Positions 59,501 to 64,000 of a stretch of 64,000 nt of DNA are shown here, one piece after another. Location: NCBI GenBank assembly GCA_016785225.1, contig JAFBJZ010000238.1, positions 922,001 to 986,000 of the forward strand, in the 5' to 3' direction. The position numbers and the translations under genes are program-made. The DNA comes from Psettodes erumei (lineage: Eukaryota; Chordata; Actinopteri; Pleuronectiformes; Psettodidae). Position 1 is the first letter of the stretch. Every line of letters starts with the position of its first letter. Below the pieces are notes generated by a model that was given only the letters and a program-made list of their open reading frames with translations, had not been told where the DNA came from and searched no databases.

Positions 59501-61372
59501 TTTTGTGTAGACTGTCATTGTCCTCCAGAATTTCCCTCTATTGTGCTGCATTAAATTTCCCTCTACCTTTACAAGCCTTTCAGGGCCTGCTGCTAAGAAG
59601 CATCCCCACAGCATGATGCTGCCACCACTATGCTTCATAGTGGGGATGGTGTGTTTGTGCTGATCTGGTCTCATCAGACCAAAGAACCTTCTTCCAGTAG
59701 ACCATGGAGTCTCCACCATACCTCTGGTGAACTCTAGTCTGGATTTAATATGAGCTTTCTTCAACAGCCACTGTCTATTTGAATTAGGTTAGTCACTTCA
59801 ATCCCTTATTTTACATTATATATTTTTAATCAATTGACTTGATTACTTTGTAGAAATCCGTTTTCACTTTGACATTATAAAGGCTTTCTTTAAAGTATGA
59901 TTCTAAATTGACCATGATTACATTTCTTACAGCCAAAAAATGATGTTAATACTTCTGTACACACACAAAAAACAATATTAAAGACGTGAAGCTGTCTTCC
60001 AGCTACAAACTGAGACTTTGACGTTTAAAAGATGAGAATTCCTGACATTAAGACACAAGTTTAATGTTGATATATGCTACTGTATTCCTCAAACCAACAT
60101 GTGAACTGAACCGTAGTTTTGGTGTACATTACACTCATTATCATCAGGTGATATACCACAACGACACAAAACAGGCAGTGTGTAGCGCTGGGCGGTATAC
60201 TGGTTCATACCGAATACCAGTGTTTTTTTTTTCTATAATATGAATTTTTCATATACCCCTATACCGAAGAGTGTGTAGCATACAAAACATTGGGAAGGCA
60301 GAGTGGCGGAAAATCGCGCCGCAGGACATTGTTTGAGAGGGGGCTGTTTTGCAGTTGCACCAAACAAGCAGCATGTGAGAGCACAGCCTGTGCTGAGCGG
60401 TGAACAAAACGAACAACCCCGGTGAAAGTAGTGAAAGTGAAGTTTCAGAACGGACAGAAACTGAAACAGAAGAACTGGTACCAAAACAAGGAGCCCTGTC
60501 TGTTGTATGGAGCTTCTTTGGCTATAAAAAATCCGACGTCGATCAAACTATAATATTATGCAAATGTTATTGGGCTAAAGTTATAGCCGCAGCAATTTGC
60601 TCCACCACCTCAGCCGTCATCATGTCCTGGAGTATCAAGAGTGTATAAGTTCTGTGTTTTGACTTCAACAGTGATGCATTCTTATTCCTTCACTTCATTA
60701 GAATTATTAGAGTGCCACCTCTTTGTGAACAGCAGCAATTGTATTAATACTAGTGTGAACATTAATGTTTTTCTACAATATTCACCCCTCATGACATTAA
60801 AATAGGTCATTGTAAGCCAATTTACTGCAGTAATTATTCTCAAAACTATTAGAAAATTAGGTTAACTCGCGTGCAGGAAAAATACCAAATACCGTGAAAC
60901 CGGTATAATTTTGAAAAATACCGTGGTATAAATTTTTGGTCATACCGCTGATGTCTGATGTAAATTATCTCAACAGGAACTCACCTTCCCTCAACCAAAT
61001 TTTGAAATAAACCACACCCGCTGATGAAGAACAAACATATGAAGAAATTTAAGCCGCAAGAAGTGTTGATCGGGCTATAGTGCATGTCAACAGTACTGGT
61101 GATGTTTGTGGATGCAAATGAGATTTTTCATAACCCCGGGACAATCAAGTAAGATGTTATTGCAACGTGAAGGGCTGCAACAATTCGGGTGTGGAGCCGG
61201 TTAAAAATCCCTCGTGTAGATATGAAACTTGTTGATGTTACCTCATCTCCCGTTCCTCATACTGGGCAATAAGGTTGCTGTAGAAGTTCTCCAGGGTCAC
61301 TTTGGCCATGGTGACCCGCTCCTTTGTGTGATTACTCATGGAGGAGCACGAGCTCTGACCCGTCATCGCCAT
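47558..61372 (-). CDS. stk38: Serine/threonine kinase 38 / NDR1 (13 coding exons)
   Basis: Coding exons in transcript order: 61372-61242, 57434-57383, 55028-54906, 53129-53046, 52946-52823, 52231-52077, 50960-50858, 50645-50584, 50071-49954, 49866-49743, 49588-49493, 47888-47794, 47694-47558; 1,404 nt, 467 residues (human 465). The N-terminus (MAMTGQSSCSSMSNHTKERV) is the MOB1/S100-binding region. Kinase landmarks: P-loop GRGAFGEV, AMKILRK with Lys118, catalytic HRDIKPDN, DFG in KLSDFGLC, the basic auto-inhibitory insert KRKAETWKRNRR, activation segment QLAFSTVGTPDYIAPE with Ser281, and the hydrophobic motif FINYTYKRFEGL with the regulatory Thr. It is an AGC-family NDR kinase, activated by MOB1 and MST-type kinases, acting in centrosome, cell-cycle and Hippo-related signalling. 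All key residues are intact. The intron between 49,743 and 49,588 has a GC donor. Confidence 0.97.
55659..55676 (+). other. Primer-binding site, tRNA-Leu type
   Basis: TGGTGTCAGAAGTGGGAT is complementary to the 3' end of tRNA-Leu(CAA) including the CCA terminus (…ATCCCACTTCTGACACCA). It sits four bases after the putative LTR end, where minus-strand DNA synthesis is primed. Confidence 0.82.
56269..56394 (+). pseudogene. gag N-terminal fragment
   Basis: 42 codons ending in TAA at 56,392-56,394. It opens MGAEQSKAQAP, with Gly2 and Ser6 as in an N-myristoylation signal expected for a retroviral matrix protein, and continues PIVTVMKNKYGEKS before the stop. Too short to assign to a genus. Confidence 0.6.
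56510..56668. repeat. Dispersed repeat, second copy
   Basis: Diverged copy of the block at 31,060-31,345 (shared TTTTTTAATGGCCG, GATATTTACATG/GATATTTGCATT, AAATACAACA and CATAAGCAACACTAAAAT). Lacks the AAT expansion of the first copy. Confidence 0.6.
56669..56780. repeat. Dispersed repeat with CTTCTTCAGTTCTGA motif
   Basis: GAAAGAGTTCCGTAAGGCAA, CTGGACTTGAGATTT and TCATCCAAGAGGCTTCTTCA form a phrase frequent in fish DNA. The first part also occurs at 11,716-11,755 and a CTTCTTCAGTCTT version at about 45,808. Family not identified. Confidence 0.5.
57738..59312 (+). mobile_element. Tc1 transposon, full length, copy B
   Basis: 1,575 bp between TA dinucleotides (57,736-57,737 and 59,313-59,314). 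Ends are CAGCCGTGGCCAAAAGTTTT and, inverted at the right, CAGCTGTGGCCAAAAGTATT. The internal right arm includes TTGTGTCATTCTCAATACTT mirroring the left AGTTTTGAGAATGACACAAA. It belongs to the same family as the truncated copy at 12,862 and matches a Tc1 type common in salmonids and other fish. Length and structure are typical for Tc1. Confidence 0.93.
58114..59136 (+). pseudogene. Tc1 transposase (copy B), frameshifted
   Basis: Starts MVTCKETHAVIIALYKKGFT at 58,114 and ends at the TGA before 59,137. Three frames carry it: DNA-binding part 58,114 to about 58,385; catalytic part about 58,352-58,840 with IFSDESPFRLFG (first Asp) and VWGCFSAKGLG; C-terminal part with HDGAPCHKAK-type (second Asp, about 58,838-58,862), then NPIENLW (the Glu, about 58,942-58,962) and KLTDSTRGRIAEVVKKKG. 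An insertion-type shift near 58,380, another near 58,830 and a TGA near 58,888 inactivate it. Confidence 0.9.
59459..59764 (-). pseudogene. Transposase fragment of the older Tc1/mariner
   Basis: A minus-strand frame with RRFFGLMRPDQHKHTIPTMK, GGSIMLWGCFLAAGPERLVK and the tail of a transposase core (VEGNLMQHNRGKFW). The GGSIMLWGCF block is a standard Tc1 transposase signature. The N-terminal and C-terminal parts are absent or unreadable. Confidence 0.8.
60184..60951 (+). mobile_element. hAT-type element fragment with BED zinc-finger remnant
   Basis: Ends are GCTGGGCGGTATACTGGTTC on the left and, inverted on the right, AGCGGTATGACC, a GGCGGTATACC-type end seen in hAT-derived repeats. The frame at 60,400-60,648 reads like a degraded BED finger: SVVWSFFGYKKSDVDQ followed by CKCYWAKV, with the distal His/Cys part lost. 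No hAT catalytic core is present, so it is a non-autonomous or deleted copy. Located in stk38 intron 1 of the coding series. Confidence 0.65.
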
Positions 61373-62750
61373 GCTTTACCTAGAAACACACAAAGATGAC
61401 AAAGTCAGCAGAGAGTCTGGCCACAGTAGAACACAGCCCTCGTCGGTAAACACTACAGGAAACTCACATCCATTCAGTCTGTACCACTGAAGAGAAGGAG
61501 GCTGGATGGGACAATGGAGAGGTGTAGGGAGCAGCAGAGTAGACTGCTATATAGTTGTAATAAATTAAATGATGATGGCCAGAAAAAGAGGAAGGGAACC
61601 TGCTGGCTCTGCTGAGCACAGCAATGTTGTGACAGTGCATTTAGGACGAAATGTTGACAATTCTGACTTGTGCAAGCAAAGACAGTTGACTCCTGTGAGG
61701 CTTGCATCCTTCTGGTTATAGAAGGAGATAAGAGTGAAAAAGTAGTTACACAGTAGATGCAATTGTACCTACATCAAAATGTATTTTGAATGTGGGAGAG
61801 TCAAATGCAAATGCAGATCTTATACAGCAATTGTAGTAAAAAAAAGTTACAACTATCGGACTGAGCAAGACATACTCTGCTGAAATTTATAGTGGCAAAA
61901 GCATTGCAAAAGCATTGCAGGCAGAGAATTTTGCATTGTTGCAATGTTGACAATTTTTGCTGTATGATTGGATTGAATACAATGCAGGGAGGTAGAATAT
62001 TAATCCAGCCTAAAAAGCAAGAGTGGAAATTGCAAAATATAGTGAGGGCTGATTTGATTTGAGATTTCAGTCATGCAGTTGACATGGTTTTGGTTGTTCT
62101 GCAGAGCCCATAAAAAGGTAGAATAAAGACTTATGCTACTGTCGAATGTGTGAGAAATGTTGTAGTTTGGTGGTTATTCAGAAGTAGGGATATTGTGAAT
62201 TATATAGAGACAATTTTGCCGAAGAAACCCAGTTCTAAACTTATTTGCTGTAGTCAACTATCAAATACGTAAAACAGTTGCAGTTCGAACTACCAGGGAA
62301 GTTACAGGCCATTAGAATTCGAGATATAGACAACAACAAAAACCGTCAGTTTTAAAGTGATGGTCATAATATTTGACCTAAACATTTCGCTTTTGGTGCG
62401 ATGTGACCTTAAGTTAACTTTACATTTGTACAAAATTTGAACTGACAGCTCATCGTATTGTCCTCCAAAACAACCAAATGATGAGTGATGAAGTTGAGAT
62501 AGTTTCGCTCAGTTCTTGTCAAAAACACACTGACCTAGCCAGAATCAACCACACGTAGCCTTGAGAAGTTGTTCCTTTCGGTTGCAAGGTAGCACTTGAT
62601 GCTTTACATGACAATAATTACGCAGAGATAATAATTTAACTCCACAATTAAGAGCACCTTGGTTCAGTTATACTTTAAGGCGTTAGGTTTACGTAATTCC
62701 CGTCCACCTATAGCCTTAAAAACAAAAACCTTGCTTTGCAAAAACTTTAG

Positions 62751-62794
62751 TAGCTAACTAGCAAGCTAACGTCACTTAGCTTGCTAGTTAGCTA
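62751..62794. repeat. Perfect 18-bp inverted repeat near stk38 promoter
   Basis: TAGCTAACTAGCAAGCTA (62,751-62,768) and its exact reverse complement (62,777-62,794) flank the 8-base spacer ACGTCACT. It is in the first intron of stk38, about 400 bp inside the noncoding first exon. The spacer holds TGACGT on the minus strand, a CRE-like half site. Confidence 0.85.
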
Positions 62795-63197
62795 TTAAAA
62801 TCCCTGGCTGCGAGAAGTCAGCAGTTAAAAAACGAGCAACACCGGACAGTTCATTCAGAATAAGAGTTTCCGTTTTTAGGAAAGTCGTTTTGCATGTCAT
62901 ATTCATAGTTTTGGATTTTATTTTGAAAGCTTCCTTGGGGAAATCTCGATTTCCATTTTCACGAACTTGACGACCTGAAGTTACCCAAAGCAAATAGCGC
63001 AGGGAAAGTTAGCTCGTCAACGTTAGCTACTTATCTGCTAAAATACCTTGAGTCGTTTCTTTTGAATTACGACAGTATAACCAGAGCCCATTGGCAGTTC
63101 ATTTAAAAAAAATGGTTATCTAAAGATATATGTCCAACTTATTGTCTTTAACCCCTGTAATTTTGTTTGTTGTCAGATTGGTTCTTTGTTCACTTAC

Positions 63198-63250
63198 CTT
63201 GGTCGAAGGTGCGGTGTCTGCCGTCTTTTCTTCTGCGTTACCAAGTGCTG
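63198..63250 (-). other. stk38: stk38 noncoding first exon (predicted)
   Basis: On the minus strand a GC-richer stretch ends CCTTCGACCAAG and is followed by a strong donor GTAAGTGAAC at 63,197 and below. The next exon starts at 61,379 after TTTCTAG, seven bases before the ATG. This fits a 5' untranslated exon; the transcription start (right edge) is a guess. Confidence 0.6.
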
Positions 63251-63889
63251 CGTGTCATCATCAGTTTGAACTCAGCATGACCCCTAGTGGCTAAACCGTC
63301 TGACTGGCACACAGCATGATTGAGCACCGACAGGAAAAGAAAAACTACAAACAACAACACAATTTACAGAGGGTTAGGGTATTATTATGTAGATCATGTC
63401 CATACATTATGAAGGAAATAACAGCCTTTGTTTTGGTATGGTATTCTCAGGTAAGATTTGTGATACTGATTTGCTTTTATATTTAGATTTTTTTTATTGT
63501 TGTTCAGAAATTACCCATGAAAAGGCTGCAAGCATCAATTTATGTGTTCTGACTTTTTGGGCTCAAGAGGAAGAAGCGGTGAGCAGTAACAGGTGGGTTC
63601 CAGGTTTCACAAAGCTGGCGCAAAGTCACTTGAGCTTGTTTTATTGTTTAAAGAAATGAGAACAAATAAAATACTTTTTTCCCCATTTTAGCATGCCTCA
63701 TACCCTCAACTCCAACATCCTGTCTCCTACAATGCCCTCCATCTATCCTCCTCTGCAAAGATGTTAATGAAATTTCAAAACTGAAATAAACTGTGCTACA
63801 AAGATGTAAAATTTTAACCTTAATGTTTGCATTTGACTTGTGCTATCACTGCTATTGCAATATAATGCATGTGGTCTGGTCTAAGGACA

Positions 63890-64000
63890 CTCACGGACTG
63901 CAAAAAGACATTGAGCGGTGCTGAGGAGGTGTGTGCATCTCTCCCAGATGATCTGAATGCTTTCTTTGCACGGTTTGAGAGCTGCTCCCCGGCTGGGGAG
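63890..64000 (+). pseudogene. LINE ORF2 fragment at window edge
   Basis: An open frame to the end of the window reads LTDCKKTLSGAEEVC then ASLPDDLNAFFARFE and SCSPAGE. The LPDDLNAFFARFE block is typical of fish CR1/L2-like LINE ORF2 just upstream of reverse transcriptase. The element continues outside the window. Confidence 0.65.

Larger units (their letters stand above)
57530..59925 (-). mobile_element. Older Tc1/mariner element, split by a younger Tc1
   Basis: Inverted ends are visible: AATCATGGTCAATAT and TTATGTCAAAGTGAAAACAG at 57,528-57,612 mirror the right side (CGTTTTCACTTTGACATTAT at about 59,862 and ATTGACCATGATTA near 59,911). Left (57,530-57,737) and right (59,313-59,925) halves together contain Tc1-type text. 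The younger element at 57,738-59,312 was inserted at a TA between GTGAATA and CAGTAGG. The frame is short and broken, so this copy is dead. Confidence 0.75.

Noticed and set aside
1..64000. CRISPR array, operons or bacterial-type signals
   Set aside because: The only regular tandem arrays are microsatellites; the DNA is plainly vertebrate nuclear sequence with spliced genes.

Overview
This window is nuclear DNA from a ray-finned (teleost) fish. The evidence is two intron-rich vertebrate genes whose predicted proteins closely follow human MTCH1 and STK38, which are also near each other on human 6p21, together with a mobile-element mix typical of fish: Tc1/mariner, chromodomain-bearing Ty3/gypsy, L1-type LINEs, piggyBac-like and hAT-like elements, and endogenous retroviruses. 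I see no CRISPR array, rRNA gene or convincing tRNA gene.

Layout. 1-9.9 kb: no recognisable gene; one tRNA-derived SINE-like repeat (562-879), CA and GA microsatellites and a LINE/SINE-tail-like scrap. 10-26.9 kb: a transposon graveyard. It contains an unclassified repeat split by a solo gypsy LTR (10.6-11.1 kb); the 5' two thirds of a Tc1 transposon (12.86-13.92 kb); a complete two-LTR chromovirus on the minus strand (13,922-19,151); a retrovirus-like provirus without LTRs on the plus strand (19.16-25.37 kb); and a 5'-truncated L1-type LINE (minus, 25.4-26.9 kb). 26.9-30.2 kb: intergenic. 30,353-43,482 (+): mtch1, 12 coding exons, 311 codons, with a 5.1 kb LINE in intron 5 flanked by a 15-bp target duplication and itself carrying nested insertions. 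43.9-47.4 kb: space between two convergent genes. 47,558-61,372 (-): stk38, 13 coding exons, 467 codons, plus a noncoding first exon at about 63.2 kb. Its introns hold the 5' end of a second retrovirus (55.4-56.4 kb), a Tc1 nested in an older Tc1/mariner (57.5-59.9 kb) and a hAT-type fragment (60.2-60.95 kb). A LINE fragment runs off the right edge.

The two host genes do unrelated jobs: a mitochondrial outer-membrane carrier-like protein and an AGC-family NDR kinase of the MOB1/Hippo network. They converge tail to tail. Both reading frames are intact and their splice sites follow GT-AG, except one stk38 intron that reads GC-AG.

The most unusual object is the provirus at 19.16-25.37 kb. The C-terminal part of its gag region (about 19.98-20.5 kb, crossing two frame changes) has the block pattern of a macro (ADP-ribose-binding) domain, which I do not know from any retroviral Gag. 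It has no Cys-His knuckle. pol is open except for one amber codon. Between pol and an env-leader-like ORF lie two reading frames I cannot assign: a Cys-rich CxxC protein and a Trp/Tyr-rich protein. Everything downstream of the env leader, and both LTRs, are gone. All statements rest on reading the sequence; no alignment or search was run.
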